Below are positions 9,154 through 18,881 of a stretch of 64,000 nucleotides of DNA, piece by piece; within the stretch, counting starts at the first letter, position 1, and each line of letters begins with the position of its first letter. Origin of the DNA: Micromonospora peucetia (GTDB lineage: Bacteria; Actinomycetota; Actinomycetes; Mycobacteriales; Micromonosporaceae); contig NZ_FMIC01000002.1 in NCBI RefSeq assembly GCF_900091625.1, positions 2,790,001 through 2,854,000 on the forward strand. Direction: 5' to 3'. A model generated the notes under the pieces. It was not told the DNA's origin. It searched no databases and saw nothing but the letters and a program-made list of their open reading frames with translations. The translations under genes and the position numbers were made by a program.

Positions 9154-10341
9154 TCACCTGTCCACCCGGACGGCGACGCGGTTGTCCCCGGGGGTCAGGT
9201 CCGGCCAGTAGCGATAGTCGGTGCCGTAGTGGACCAGCCAGACCGACAGGCCCGCCTGGAGGCCCTCCGGCCCGAGGCGGAAGCGGAAGGTCCAGCTCCG
9301 GCGCTCCCCGGCCGGCACCCCCTCGGTCAGGCACGACGGCCACTCCGGCTGTACGCGGGCCGGCTCGCACCGGTTCCAGTCGCCGCCGTCGGGCGTGCCG
9401 AAGGCCTCCATATGTTGGAAGGCGACGCGGTCCGCGTCGAGGGGTCCTCGGTTGATCACGGTCAACGTCACCGTGCCCTGCAACCGGCCCCGCTCGTCCG
9501 CCGGTCCGAGGACGAACGGCCCGGCGGAGATCGCGAGGTCGGTGAGGCGGGAGTCCCGGCCCCAGGTGGTCGGACCGCCGGTCTGGGCGAACCGCTCGCC
9601 GTCCCAGCCGTACGTCCGCCACTGCTGTCGTGCCCAGTACGCCGGAATGCTGCAACAGGGCTGGATGTCGGCGACCTGGACGCGGACCTTCCCGTCGGCC
9701 ACGGCGACGGCGCGGACGTTCTCGAAGCCGCCGTCACCCTCCTCGTGTGTCCGGGCCACCCGCCCCAGCGTGACGATCCGCCCGGCGGCGTCCCGGTCGA
9801 AGGCGACCACCTGCTTCGCCGACGCCTCGCCGATGCGGCAGCCGAGCAGGGCCAGCGTCTCGGTGGCGCCGTCGGCGTCGACGTCGCCGTGCGTGACGCT
9901 GATCAGGTACGGCCGGTCCACCTCCCCGGTGGTGGCCGGCAGCAGGGTGACCCGCGTGGTGTCGGCGCAGTTGCGGCCGGCCCAGGCCGGCAGGTCGAGC
10001 GCGGCGGCGCGCAGCTGTTGCTCGGTGATCCGGCCGTCCGGCGCGGCCGGTGACGACGGCGACCGCGACGTGTCGGGCGAGGGCCCGGGCGACGGGGACC
10101 AGGTCGGCTCGGCCGTCGGCGTCAGCGTCGACGGTCCCGGCGGCGGGGCGTCCCGCAGCGCCGCGACGGCGGCGATCGGGGCCACCACCAGCGCGACGGC
10201 GACCGCCCCGGTCACGACGGTGGCGCGGCGGCGACGCCGCAGCGTGCGCCGGGCCGCGTCCGGGCCCGGACCGTCGATCCGGTCCGTCACGTCTCCGCGG
10301 TACGCGGCGAAGCGCGCCCGCAGCGGGTCCTGCTCAGGCAT
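9154..10341 (-). CDS. Membrane-anchored protein paired with the SigE-type sigma factor
   Basis: A protein of 395 residues. A cytoplasmic N-terminus of about 40 residues rich in arginine (RRTLRRRRRATV) is followed by one membrane helix (VVTGAVAVALVVAPIAAVAAL), a proline-serine linker and a large extracytoplasmic domain with several cysteines. Its ATG overlaps the end of the sigma-factor gene by 8 bp, so the two are translationally coupled. Position and topology suggest a sensor or anti-sigma role, but no ZAS zinc motif is visible. The extracellular part is unrecognised. Confidence 0.6.
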   Translation of the reverse strand: MPEQDPLRARFAAYRGDVTDRIDGPGPDAARRTLRRRRRATVVTGAVAVALVVAPIAAVAALRDAPPPGPSTLTPTAEPTWSPSPGPSPDTSRSPSSPAAPDGRITEQQLRAAALDLPAWAGRNCADTTRVTLLPATTGEVDRPYLISVTHGDVDADGATETLALLGCRIGEASAKQVVAFDRDAAGRIVTLGRVARTHEEGDGGFENVRAVAVADGKVRVQVADIQPCCSIPAYWARQQWRTYGWDGERFAQTGGPTTWGRDSRLTDLAISAGPFVLGPADERGRLQGTVTLTVINRGPLDADRVAFQHMEAFGTPDGGDWNRCEPARVQPEWPSCLTEGVPAGERRSWTFRFRLGPEGLQAGLSVWLVHYGTDYRYWPDLTPGDNRVAVRVDR

Positions 10342-10888
10342 GACCGACTTCCTCCGGGTTCTCGACGAGCAGGGTGGCCAGGACGACGCGGCCCCGGTGC
10401 AGCCACGACTTGACCGTTCCCTCGGCCACCCCCTCCTGGACGGCGATCTGGGCGACGGACATGTCGGCGAGGTAGTGCAGGACGACGGCCCGCCGGTGTT
10501 TCTCGGGCAGCGCCGCGAGCGCCCTGTCGATGGCCACCCGGTCCGGCGTCGGGCCCGGCACCTGCGTCTCCACCCGCCGCTGCCGCAGCAGGTGGCCGCG
10601 GGCGGTACGCAGCCGACGCCACCGGCTGCGGGCGAGGTTCCAGGCCACCTGTCGGATCCAGGCCACCGGGTCGTCGTAGCGGACCAGCCGGTCCCACCGG
10701 GCGAGCGCCCGGCAGAACGCCTCCTGCGCCAGGTCCTGGGCCTGGCCCAGGTCTCCGGTGTACGCGCAGAGCTGCGCGGTCACGCCGCGGAAGTGCGCGT
10801 GGTAGAAGTCGTCGAAGGTGATCACCGCCCCGCCCCCGCCGGCCCGTGCGTCGACCGTCGGAGGTGGTTCGTTGGCGCGGGCCCCCAT
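10334..10888 (-). CDS. SigE-family ECF RNA polymerase sigma factor
   Basis: A protein of 184 residues from the ATG at MGARANE. Region 2 reads FDDFYHAHFRGVTAQL then AQDLAQEAFCRALARW, with VAWIRQVAWNLARSRWRR. Region 4 reads LPEKHRRAVVLHYLADMSVAQIA then EGTVKSWLHRGR, a helix-turn-helix for the -35 element. This is the SigE-family pattern widespread in actinobacteria. It probably directs RNA polymerase to a small stress or cell-surface regulon and is controlled by the overlapping membrane protein. An upstream GTG (VTVTMGAR) is an alternative start. Confidence 0.88.
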   Translation of the reverse strand: MGARANEPPPTVDARAGGGGAVITFDDFYHAHFRGVTAQLCAYTGDLGQAQDLAQEAFCRALARWDRLVRYDDPVAWIRQVAWNLARSRWRRLRTARGHLLRQRRVETQVPGPTPDRVAIDRALAALPEKHRRAVVLHYLADMSVAQIAVQEGVAEGTVKSWLHRGRVVLATLLVENPEEVGHA

Positions 10889-11056
10889 CGTCACTGTCAC
10901 TGTCCCTCCCCGTTCGAGCCCACCGTGGGTGTCTGACGGCGGTAACACTCCACCGGGCTGCGACCGGTTGCGGCCGGCGCGGTCGTGGATCCGACGGCGG
11001 AACGGGCCACCGACGGGTCGGCCGGTGCCGCCGAGGGCTGTGGTTGACTTGGGGCG

Positions 11057-11668
11057 GTGCTCGGGAAGGGGGCGGTCGTGCAGGTGCCGGGAGTGCTCGG
11101 CGAGCCGATCCGGTTCGTGCTGAACTGGGGCCGTCGCTACTCGCTCTGGGTCTTCAACTTCGGCCTGGCCTGCTGCGCGATCGAGTTCATCGCCACCAGC
11201 ATGGGCCGGCACGACTTCATGCGCCTCGGCGTGATCCCGTTCGCGCACGGGCCCCGGCAGGCCGACCTGATGGTGGTCTCCGGGACGGTCACCGACAAGA
11301 TGGCCCCCGCGATCAAGCGGCTCTACGACCAGATGCCCGAGCCGAAGTACGTCATCTCGTTCGGCGCGTGCTCCAACTGCGGCGGCCCCTACTGGGATTC
11401 GTACTCGGTGACCAAGGGCGTCGACCAGCTCATCCCGGTCGACGTCTACGTGCCCGGCTGCCCGCCCCGGCCCGAGGCGCTGCTGCACGGCATCCTGCGC
11501 CTCCAGGAGAAGATCGCCGCCGAGCAGTCCGGGATCGGTGGGGTTCCCCGGCCGGACGCGCTCGCCCCGCCGGTCGACGCCTCGCCGGCCGACGGCAGGT
11601 CCACCGGTGCGCTCGCACGCTCGGCGGAGTCGCTGACCGCCCCGCCGGTCCGCCCGCCCACCGCCTGA
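11057..11668 (+). CDS. nuoB: Complex I subunit NuoB (N2 iron-sulfur cluster)
   Basis: A protein of 203 residues starting at GTG. All four N2 ligands are present: the tandem C39-C40 (GLACCAIEF), C105 (FGACSNCGG) and C135 ([12 protein letters not shown]). Spacing is close to that of E. coli NuoB. The N2 cluster passes electrons to quinone in complex I. The C-terminus is extended by about 50 Ala/Pro-rich residues after EQSG. nuoA does not precede it, and it is cut off from nuoC by a DUF2252 gene and a divergent dehydrogenase. Confidence 0.95.
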   Translation: MLGKGAVVQVPGVLGEPIRFVLNWGRRYSLWVFNFGLACCAIEFIATSMGRHDFMRLGVIPFAHGPRQADLMVVSGTVTDKMAPAIKRLYDQMPEPKYVISFGACSNCGGPYWDSYSVTKGVDQLIPVDVYVPGCPPRPEALLHGILRLQEKIAAEQSGIGGVPRPDALAPPVDASPADGRSTGALARSAESLTAPPVRPPTA

Positions 11669-11727
11669 GCCGCACCGCCCGGTCGGATGACGCCCGGGGT
11701 TGGCCGGCGGGGGCTAGCCTGCGCACC

Positions 11728-13044
11728 ATGAACCACTCCGCCGACCAGCGTTCCGCCCACATCGTCGACGTGCTCACCGAGGAGTTCGGTGCGTCGATGG
11801 CTCTCGACCCGGCAGCCTTCCGGCGCAAGTTCCGCAAGATGGCCGCGTCGCCGTTCGCCTTCTACCGGGGCAGCGCCTCGCTGTTCTACGCCGACCAGGT
11901 CGGCGACTTCGCCGACGACCGGTTCCTCGACGACCGGACCAGCCGGGTGTGGATCCACGGCGACCTGCACGCGGAGAACTTCGGCACCTACATGAACGCC
12001 TCCGGGCAGCTCGTGTTCAACGTCAACGACTTCGACGAGGCGTACGTGGGGCCGTTCAGCTGGGACCTGAAGCGGCTGGCGGCCAGCGTGGCGCTGCTCG
12101 GCTACGCCAAGGCGCTCTCCGACCGGGCGATCAGCGACCTGGTCGCCGGCTTCGCGCAGTCGTACCTGACCGAACTGCGCGCCATCGCCGCCGGTGGCGA
12201 CGACGCGATCGGCTCGATCACCCTGGACAACGCCGACGGGGTGCTGCGCCGGGTGCTCCAGCAGGCGCGGCTCAACACCCGGGTCGACCTGCTCGCCCTA
12301 CAGACCACCATCGACAACTACGAGCGCCGGTTCTCGCTGGGCGACGGCGTCTTCGAGGTCGACGCCGAGACCCGGCAGCGGGTGTGCGCCGCGTTCGAGG
12401 AGTACCTCGGCACGCTGCCGGTCTCCGGCGCCCAGGTGCGTCCGGTGGCCACGCACGTCAAGGACGTGGTGCTGCGCAAGGGGGTGGGCATCGGCTCGGC
12501 CGGGCTGCCGTCGTACAACCTGCTGCTGGAGGGGCACACCCAGGCGCTGGAGAACGACGTCGTCATCTACATGAAGCAGGCCCAGGTGCCGGCGGTGGCC
12601 CGGCACATCGCCGACGAGTCGATCGCGGGCTACTTCCAGCACCAGGGACACCGCACCGCCGAGTCGCAGCGGGCACTCCAGGCGCACGCCGACCCGTGGC
12701 TGGGCTTCACCGAGCTGGACGGCGCCGGCCAGCTCGTCGCCGAGGTCTCCCCGTACGCGGCCGACCTCGACTGGGCCGACGTGAACGAGCCCGAGGAGTT
12801 GGCCGGGGTGCTGGCCGACCTGGGCCGGGCGGTCGCCCGGATGCACTCGGTGGCCGACGACGAGTCCAGCCACGACCTGGTGGACTACTCCACCGAGGAG
12901 GCGATCGTGGCGGCGGTGGACGCTGACGAGGCGGGCTTCGTGGCGCACCTGGTCGACTTCGCCCACGCGTACGGCGTCCGGGCCCGGCAGGACCACCAGC
13001 TCTTCGTCGACCTGTTCCGCAACGGCCGGCTGCCCGGCATCTGA
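11728..13044 (+). CDS. DUF2252 family protein (kinase-like fold)
   Basis: A protein of 438 residues starting at ATG 59 bp after nuoB. It carries PFAFYRGSASLFYAD, WIHGDLHAENFG (H77-G78-D79, H81, N84) and FNVNDFDEAYVGPFSWDLKRLAAS. The HGDxHxxN and NDFDE pair resemble the catalytic and metal loops of aminoglycoside-phosphotransferase-like kinases. DUF2252 has no settled function. Nothing connects it to respiration; it splits the nuo locus and ends 6 bp from a convergent gene. Confidence 0.85.
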   Translation: MNHSADQRSAHIVDVLTEEFGASMALDPAAFRRKFRKMAASPFAFYRGSASLFYADQVGDFADDRFLDDRTSRVWIHGDLHAENFGTYMNASGQLVFNVNDFDEAYVGPFSWDLKRLAASVALLGYAKALSDRAISDLVAGFAQSYLTELRAIAAGGDDAIGSITLDNADGVLRRVLQQARLNTRVDLLALQTTIDNYERRFSLGDGVFEVDAETRQRVCAAFEEYLGTLPVSGAQVRPVATHVKDVVLRKGVGIGSAGLPSYNLLLEGHTQALENDVVIYMKQAQVPAVARHIADESIAGYFQHQGHRTAESQRALQAHADPWLGFTELDGAGQLVAEVSPYAADLDWADVNEPEELAGVLADLGRAVARMHSVADDESSHDLVDYSTEEAIVAAVDADEAGFVAHLVDFAHAYGVRARQDHQLFVDLFRNGRLPGI

Positions 13045-13050
13045 GCGGCG

Positions 13051-14097
13051 TCAGGAGTCGAACTCCAGCACCACCTTGATGTCGTCCGGCTCGGGGGCGT
13101 ACGCCCTGGCGTACGCCCCCACCGGCACCCGGCGGGTGATCAGCGAGTCGAGCCACCCCCGGTCGGCGCGGGCCAGCGCCGCCGCGGCGAGATCCCAGTG
13201 CCGGCGGTTGGCGTTCACCGAGCCGAAGACCACGTTGTTCTCCAGCACGAGGGAGCGGTTGAGCGCGCCGGCGTCGAGGTCGATGGTCCGCCCGCCGCTG
13301 GAGACGCCGGTCAGACAGACGATGCCGGTCGGCGCGGCCTTGTACATCACGTCGAGGACGACGACCGGCGCCCCGGTGCACTCCAGCACCACGTCCGGTT
13401 CCAGGTCCAGCTCGCTGACCGGCACGGTGTGGTAGGTCGCCCCGAGCGCCCGGACCAGCTCCGGCTTCGGTCCGGTGGTGTTGCGGTCCAGCACGTGCAC
13501 GGCGAGTCCGCGCTGCGTGGCGAGCAGCGCGGCCAGCAGGCCGATCGGCCCGGCCCCGGTGACCAGCACGGTCTGCGGCTGCCACTCGGCACGGGCGCCG
13601 ATGCGCTCGATGTGCTCCCACGCCTTCGCCACCACGCTGGTCGGTTCGAGCAGCATGCCGACCGGGGCGAGGGCCTGGTCCAGCCCCACCGCGAACCGGG
13701 GGTGCAGCCGCCAGCGGTCCCGGGCGAAGCCGGGCAGGGCCTTGATGCCGTGCTCGGTGAACCGGCCGTTGCGGCACATGTCCCACTCGCCGACCGCGCA
13801 GTTCGGGCAGGGCACCGGGTCCGGATGCCGGACGACGCCCGCCACCAGGTCGCCGGGTTGCAGGGTGCCCGACGGGTCCTCCAACACCCGGCCCAGCGAC
13901 TCGTGCCCCAGCACCAGCAGGTCCGCGCCGGGCGGCGCCTCGCCGTACCCGCCGGCAATGATCTCGTGGTCGGTGCCGCAGATCCCCACCGCCAGGGCCT
14001 CGACCAGGATCGGGCCCTCCTCGGGCGGCGGCTCCGGATGGTCCTCGACCAGCCGCAGGGAGTCGGCGACACCCGGGGTGACAGTCACAGCGCGCAC
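13051..14097 (-). CDS. Zinc-dependent glucose-dehydrogenase-type alcohol dehydrogenase
   Basis: A protein of 348 residues from the GTG at VRAVTVTPGVADS. The medium-chain dehydrogenase layout is clear: GICGTDHEIIAGGYGEAPPG (catalytic zinc cysteine), LGHESLGRVLE, a structural-zinc cysteine group (DPVPCPNCAVGEWDMCRNGRF), and the Rossmann motif VLVTGAGPIGLLAALLA. This resembles archaeal and actinobacterial glucose 1-dehydrogenases, which oxidise sugars with NAD(P). Convergent with the DUF2252 gene and without an operon partner. Confidence 0.85.
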   Translation of the reverse strand: MRAVTVTPGVADSLRLVEDHPEPPPEEGPILVEALAVGICGTDHEIIAGGYGEAPPGADLLVLGHESLGRVLEDPSGTLQPGDLVAGVVRHPDPVPCPNCAVGEWDMCRNGRFTEHGIKALPGFARDRWRLHPRFAVGLDQALAPVGMLLEPTSVVAKAWEHIERIGARAEWQPQTVLVTGAGPIGLLAALLATQRGLAVHVLDRNTTGPKPELVRALGATYHTVPVSELDLEPDVVLECTGAPVVVLDVMYKAAPTGIVCLTGVSSGGRTIDLDAGALNRSLVLENNVVFGSVNANRRHWDLAAAALARADRGWLDSLITRRVPVGAYARAYAPEPDDIKVVLEFDS

Positions 14098-14178
14098 TCC
14101 CCCATCCTTCCCCCTGACCCACCCCAGCCCTGACAAAACCGACTAGATCCCCCGGATCGGGCCCATCCCTGCCAGCCT

Positions 14179-14229
14179 CCCGCCGATCATGCGGTCGTGG
14201 TGGGGCCCGGGCTCCACAACTGCGTGATC
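14179..14229. repeat. Second copy of the dispersed GATCAT-GGTGGGG repeat with an imperfect inverted arm
   Basis: CCCGCCGATCATGCGGTCGT (14179-14198) continues into GGTGGGG and matches 7501-7526 at all but two positions. A downstream arm, CCACAACTGCGTGATC at 14214-14229, is the reverse complement of GATCATGCGGTCGTGG with three mismatches, so the element can form a hairpin. It lies between the divergent starts of the dehydrogenase and nuoC. Confidence 0.6.
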
Positions 14230-14297
14230 GACCGGCCAGGGGCGGGGTGGTGTTCGCTTTCGGCGGGGGGTCCGGGGCAGGCCCTAGGATCAGCGGC

Positions 14298-15251
14298 ATG
14301 ACTCCGGAAGAGGTCGGCCAGCGGATGGTCGCGCTGCTCGCGCCCGCCGAGGTGACCCCGTCGGTCTCCGGCGGCCAGGCGCACGCCCGCGCCACCGTCG
14401 ACGTACCGCCGGCGAACTGGCCGGACGCGCTCCGCGCCGCCCGCGACGACATCGAGCTGGCCTGCGACTACTTCGACTGGCTCTCCGCCGTCGACGAGCT
14501 CGCCGGTGGCTTCGACATCGTGGCGCACCTCTGGTCCACCACCCGCCGGCACGGGCTCCTGCTGCGCACCCGGGTGCCCCGGGAAGCCCCGGCGGTCGCC
14601 TCGGTGGTCGACGTCTACCCGGGCGCCGCGTGGCACGAGCGGGAGACGCACGAGATGTTCGGCATCGACTTTCCCGGCCACGGCGGGCTGGCGCCGCTGC
14701 TGCTGCCGCCCGAGTTCGAGGGCCACCCGCTGCGCAAGGAGTTCGTGCTCGCCTCCCGGGTGGCCAAGCCCTGGCCGGGCGCCAAGGAACCGGGCGAGTC
14801 CGAGGCCGGGGGCGGGCGCCGGCCGATCCGCCCGCCGGGCGTGCCCGCACCGGGGGAGTGGGGGACGACGCCGACGCCGGCCGGCGCGGGTGGGGTCGGC
14901 GAGGGGCCGCGCGGCGGCACCCCGGCCCGCCCGGCCCGGGAGCGGCCCGCCCGGTCGGCCCCGGGGGCCCGTCCATCCCGTACCGCCGAGTCCGCCGCCA
15001 CCGCCGACGGCCCGCCGCCTGCCGGCCCGCCGGCCGACGGCCCGGCGCTGGCCCCTTCGCCGCCCGCCGACTCGCCGGCCGCCACCGCCGACGGCCCTCC
15101 GCCCGCCGCCCCGCCGCCCGCCGGCCCGGCATCGGCCCCTCCGTCGCCGGCCGACTCGCCGGCCGACGGCACGGGCCCGGCGCCGCGCGGATCGGCCGCC
15201 GACCGGCCGGCACCCGACGACCGCGCCGGCGACGACGGAGGTACGCCCTGA
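14298..15251 (+). CDS. nuoC: Complex I subunit NuoC with a long Pro/Ala tail
   Basis: A protein of 317 residues. The first 165 match the 30-kDa subunit: CDYFDWLSAVDE, LRTRVPREAPAVASVVDVYPGAAWHERETHEMFGIDFPGH and HPLRKEFVL. NuoC forms part of the peripheral arm beside NuoB and NuoD. From about residue 170 to the end the protein is low-complexity proline, alanine and aspartate, nearly doubling the normal size. It starts at ATG, and its stop overlaps nuoH by one base (TGATG). nuoD, the usual next gene, is missing. Confidence 0.92.
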   Translation: MTPEEVGQRMVALLAPAEVTPSVSGGQAHARATVDVPPANWPDALRAARDDIELACDYFDWLSAVDELAGGFDIVAHLWSTTRRHGLLLRTRVPREAPAVASVVDVYPGAAWHERETHEMFGIDFPGHGGLAPLLLPPEFEGHPLRKEFVLASRVAKPWPGAKEPGESEAGGGRRPIRPPGVPAPGEWGTTPTPAGAGGVGEGPRGGTPARPARERPARSAPGARPSRTAESAATADGPPPAGPPADGPALAPSPPADSPAATADGPPPAAPPPAGPASAPPSPADSPADGTGPAPRGSAADRPAPDDRAGDDGGTP

Positions 15252-16213
15252 TGCCACTGTGGTTGGAGCTGGTCATCCGGGTGGGTGGCGTGCTGGTCGC
15301 CTTCCTCACCCTGCCGCTGCTGGTCGGGCAGGCAGAGCACAAGGTGATGGCGCACATGCAGGGCCGGCTCGGCCCGATGTACGCGGGCGGCTTCCACGGC
15401 TGGGCCCAACTGGTCGCCGACGGCGTGAAGTTCGTGCAGAAGGAGGACATCACGCCCCGGGAGGCGGACCGGACGGTGTTCCGGCTCGCCCCGGCGGTCG
15501 CCCTCGTGCCCTACCTGCTGGTCCTGCTGGTGATCCCGCTCGGCCCGGACGACCTGGTCGGGCAGCCGCTCGACATCGGCCTGTTCTTCGTGCTGGCGGT
15601 GATGGGCGTGGGCGTCGTGGCGGTGCTGATGTCGGCGTGGGCGTCGGCCAACAAGTACAGCCTCCTCGGTGGCCTACGCGGGGCGGCCCAACTGCTCGGA
15701 TACGAGCTGCCGCTGGTGCTGGCCGCCGCATCGGTGGCGATGGCAGCCGGCACACTCAGCCTCTCCGGCATCGTCGAGGCGTGGCAGCCGTGGTGGCTGC
15801 TCTGGCAGGCCCCCGCCATGGTCGTCTTCTTCCTCGCCGGGCTCGCCGAGATCCGCCGCCCGCCGTTCGACATGCCGGTCGCCGACTCGGAGCTGGTCTT
15901 CGGCTACATGACGGAGTACACGGGCCTACGGTTCGCGTTCTTCCTGCTCGCCGAGTACGTCGGCATCGTGGTGATCGCCGCGCTCACCACCGTGCTCTTC
16001 CTCGGCGGCTGGCAGGGCCCGTTCGCCGACGCGCAGCTGGGCTGGCTGTGGACCCTGCTGAAGGTCTTCGCCGTCTCGTTTCTGATCATCTGGATCCGGG
16101 TGTCCTACCCCCGCCTGCGCGAGGACCAGCTCCAGCGCCTCTGCTGGCTGGTCCTGGTCCCCGTCTCCCTGGCCCAACTGGTCCTCACCGCCGCCGTCCG
16201 CGTAGCCCTCTGA
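15251..16213 (+). CDS. nuoH: Complex I membrane subunit NuoH
   Basis: A protein of 320 residues with about eight membrane helices. Recognisable segments are GQAEHKVMAHMQGRLGPMYAG, VKFVQKEDITPREADR, the conserved quinone-channel loop LAGLAEIRRPPFDMPVADSELVFGY and TEYTGLRFAFFLLAEY. NuoH joins the quinone site to the membrane arm. It starts inside the nuoC stop codon, so the two are translationally coupled. After it the nuo run is interrupted until nuoI. Confidence 0.95.
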   Translation: MPLWLELVIRVGGVLVAFLTLPLLVGQAEHKVMAHMQGRLGPMYAGGFHGWAQLVADGVKFVQKEDITPREADRTVFRLAPAVALVPYLLVLLVIPLGPDDLVGQPLDIGLFFVLAVMGVGVVAVLMSAWASANKYSLLGGLRGAAQLLGYELPLVLAAASVAMAAGTLSLSGIVEAWQPWWLLWQAPAMVVFFLAGLAEIRRPPFDMPVADSELVFGYMTEYTGLRFAFFLLAEYVGIVVIAALTTVLFLGGWQGPFADAQLGWLWTLLKVFAVSFLIIWIRVSYPRLREDQLQRLCWLVLVPVSLAQLVLTAAVRVAL

Positions 16214-16274
16214 ACCCCCCTCCCTCCCCGTCCCTCGCCCTCCCGTCCCCTTGCCCTCCCGTCCCTCACCCCGT

Positions 16275-16344
16275 CGATCTTGCACTTTCGGCCCCGGCAT
16301 ATCGGAACGAAGCACGCATCTGGTGGGCGCAAAGTGCAAGATCG
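16275..16344. repeat. 14-bp perfect inverted repeat CGATCTTGCACTTT, 42-nt spacer
   Basis: CGATCTTGCACTTT at 16275-16288 and its exact reverse complement AAAGTGCAAGATCG at 16331-16344 enclose 42 nt. It lies between the ends of nuoH and the convergent glutathione-transferase-like gene, where a bidirectional terminator is expected. There is no T-tract. From memory this sequence recurs in intergenic regions of Micromonospora; that is not checked here. Confidence 0.75.
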
Positions 16345-16400
16345 CGGGGGTGCGGGGTGCGGGGTGTGGGTGCGGGGTGCGGGGTGCGCGGGGCGGGGTG

Positions 16401-16426
<26 letters not shown>
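16345..16426 (+). repeat. G-rich heptad-like tract, potential G-quadruplex
   Basis: About ten runs of three to five guanines in 82 nt, most spaced by TGC or TGT (repeats of GTGCGGG), followed by a second G-rich cluster to about 16460. The + strand could fold into one or more G-quadruplexes. The tract contains the stop codon and last codons of the minus-strand gene at 16401, where the complementary C-runs encode a polyproline tail. Confidence 0.7.
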
Positions 16427-17510
<1,084 letters not shown>

Positions 17511-17674
17511 ACCCGCCCCTCCGCCGTCGCTCGTCACCCGTCGCTCGTCCCATCATGGCGGCTCCGCCGGCGTCGAGCGCGCCGAGCGCCGACCTCCGTC
17601 GCCCGTCGGAGCCCCTACGGCAGCGGCGGGCCGGGATCGGGCAGGGCGGCCCGGCCGGCGGTTAGGCTGCCGCG

Positions 17675-18109
17675 ATGATCGATGTGGAGGCGGCGGCCCG
17701 GCGCTTCATCGCCGACGTGTGGAACGCCCGGCGGGAGGAGTCCGCGTACGAGCTGGTCGGGCCGGAGTGCCCGGGGCTGGGCGGCGAGGGCCCGGAGGCG
17801 ACGCTGGCGTGGCACCGCGAACGCCGCGCCGCCTTCCCCGACCTGCGTTACAAGATCGTGGACGTGGTGGCCGCCGGGGATCGGGTCGCGGTGCACTGGC
17901 GGGCCGCCGGCACCCACGCCGGGCCGTTCGGGCCGGTGCCGCCGACCGGGCAGGTGGTCAGCTATTCGGGGGCGAGTTTCCTGCGCTTCGACGACGCGGG
18001 CCGGATCGTCGACGTGTGGAGCTGCAACGAGTTGTTCCAGCTTCTCCAGCAGCTCGGCGTCGAGATGCTCCCACCCGCGGCGGGTGGGATCAGCGGGACC
18101 GGAGGGTGA
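17675..18109 (+). CDS. SnoaL-like (NTF2-fold) polyketide-cyclase family protein
   Basis: A protein of 144 residues with the SnoaL pattern: VEAAARRFIADVWNARR, RRAAFPDLRYKIVDVVAAGDRVAVHW, GTHAGPFG and FDDAGRIVDVWSCNELFQLLQQLG. The family includes aldol cyclases of polyketide pathways and many small hydrolases or isomerases of unknown substrate. No biosynthetic genes lie nearby. It sits alone on the + strand between the convergent transferase gene and nuoI. Confidence 0.8.
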   Translation: MIDVEAAARRFIADVWNARREESAYELVGPECPGLGGEGPEATLAWHRERRAAFPDLRYKIVDVVAAGDRVAVHWRAAGTHAGPFGPVPPTGQVVSYSGASFLRFDDAGRIVDVWSCNELFQLLQQLGVEMLPPAAGGISGTGG

Positions 18110-18263
18110 TCCTGCTGAGCGGTCGGCCGTCCACTCGCCCGGCCGCGGATAGTCGTCGTGCGGCGCGGCGGTCATGGCGAGCCCTCTCCGGTGCGTCGTT
18201 CTACCGTCGCCGACCCCCGGGTGGTGGTCGCGCGCGCCGGGGCTACAGGGCAGGATGGTCGGC

Positions 18264-18881
18264 ATGACCGACCGCAGCGAGCGCAGTGAGCCGGGCGGCG
18301 CCGGCGCAGACCGTGGCCTGCCGGGCGCGGGCCTGGTCAAGGGGCTCGCGGTCACGTTGAAGACGATGACCCGCCGCTCGACCACCCAGCAGTACCCGGA
18401 CGTCGCCCCCGAGTTGCCGCCGCGCTCGCGCGGAGTGATCGCGCTGCTGGAGGAGAACTGCACGGTCTGCATGCTGTGCGCCCGGGAGTGTCCGGACTGG
18501 TGCATCTACATCGACTCGCACAAGGAGGAGGTGACGGTGCCCGGCGCCGCCCGCCCCCGCCAGCGCAACGTGCTCGACAAGTTCGACATCGACTTCTCGC
18601 TCTGCATGTACTGCGGCATCTGTGTGGAGGTCTGCCCCTTCGACGCGCTGCACTGGTCGCCGGAGTTCGAGTACGCCGAGTACGACCTCAAGGACCTGCT
18701 GCACGACAAGGACCACCTCGGGCAGTGGATGGGCACCGTACCGCCGCCGCCCGCGCACGACCCGCACGGTGAGCCGGCGAAGGAGGAGACCGCCGCCGCG
18801 CGCAAGGCCGCGGTCCCGGCCGCGCCCGCCGCCCGTCCCGCCGCCCCGCCCGTACGCCCCGAGCCTGAGGCCGGCGCATGA
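18264..18881 (+). CDS. nuoI: Complex I subunit NuoI (two 4Fe-4S clusters)
   Basis: A protein of 205 residues with two complete 4Fe-4S motifs, [12 protein letters not shown] (C66, C69, C72, C76) and [12 protein letters not shown] (C114, C117, C120, C124), which carry electrons to NuoB. The first residues ([11 protein letters not shown]) are encoded by the same kind of AGTGAGCCGGG element found at the nuoL-M-N junctions, so the start is uncertain; an in-frame ATG lies 9 bp upstream. The C-terminus is Ala/Pro-rich. It overlaps nuoJ by ATGA. Confidence 0.94.
   Translation: MTDRSERSEPGGAGADRGLPGAGLVKGLAVTLKTMTRRSTTQQYPDVAPELPPRSRGVIALLEENCTVCMLCARECPDWCIYIDSHKEEVTVPGAARPRQRNVLDKFDIDFSLCMYCGICVEVCPFDALHWSPEFEYAEYDLKDLLHDKDHLGQWMGTVPPPPAHDPHGEPAKEETAAARKAAVPAAPAARPAAPPVRPEPEAGA

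Noticed and set aside
10334..11488. Sigma-factor ORF extended to 384 codons
   Set aside because: The extension is antisense to nuoB; sigma region 2 begins shortly after the ATG at 10888.
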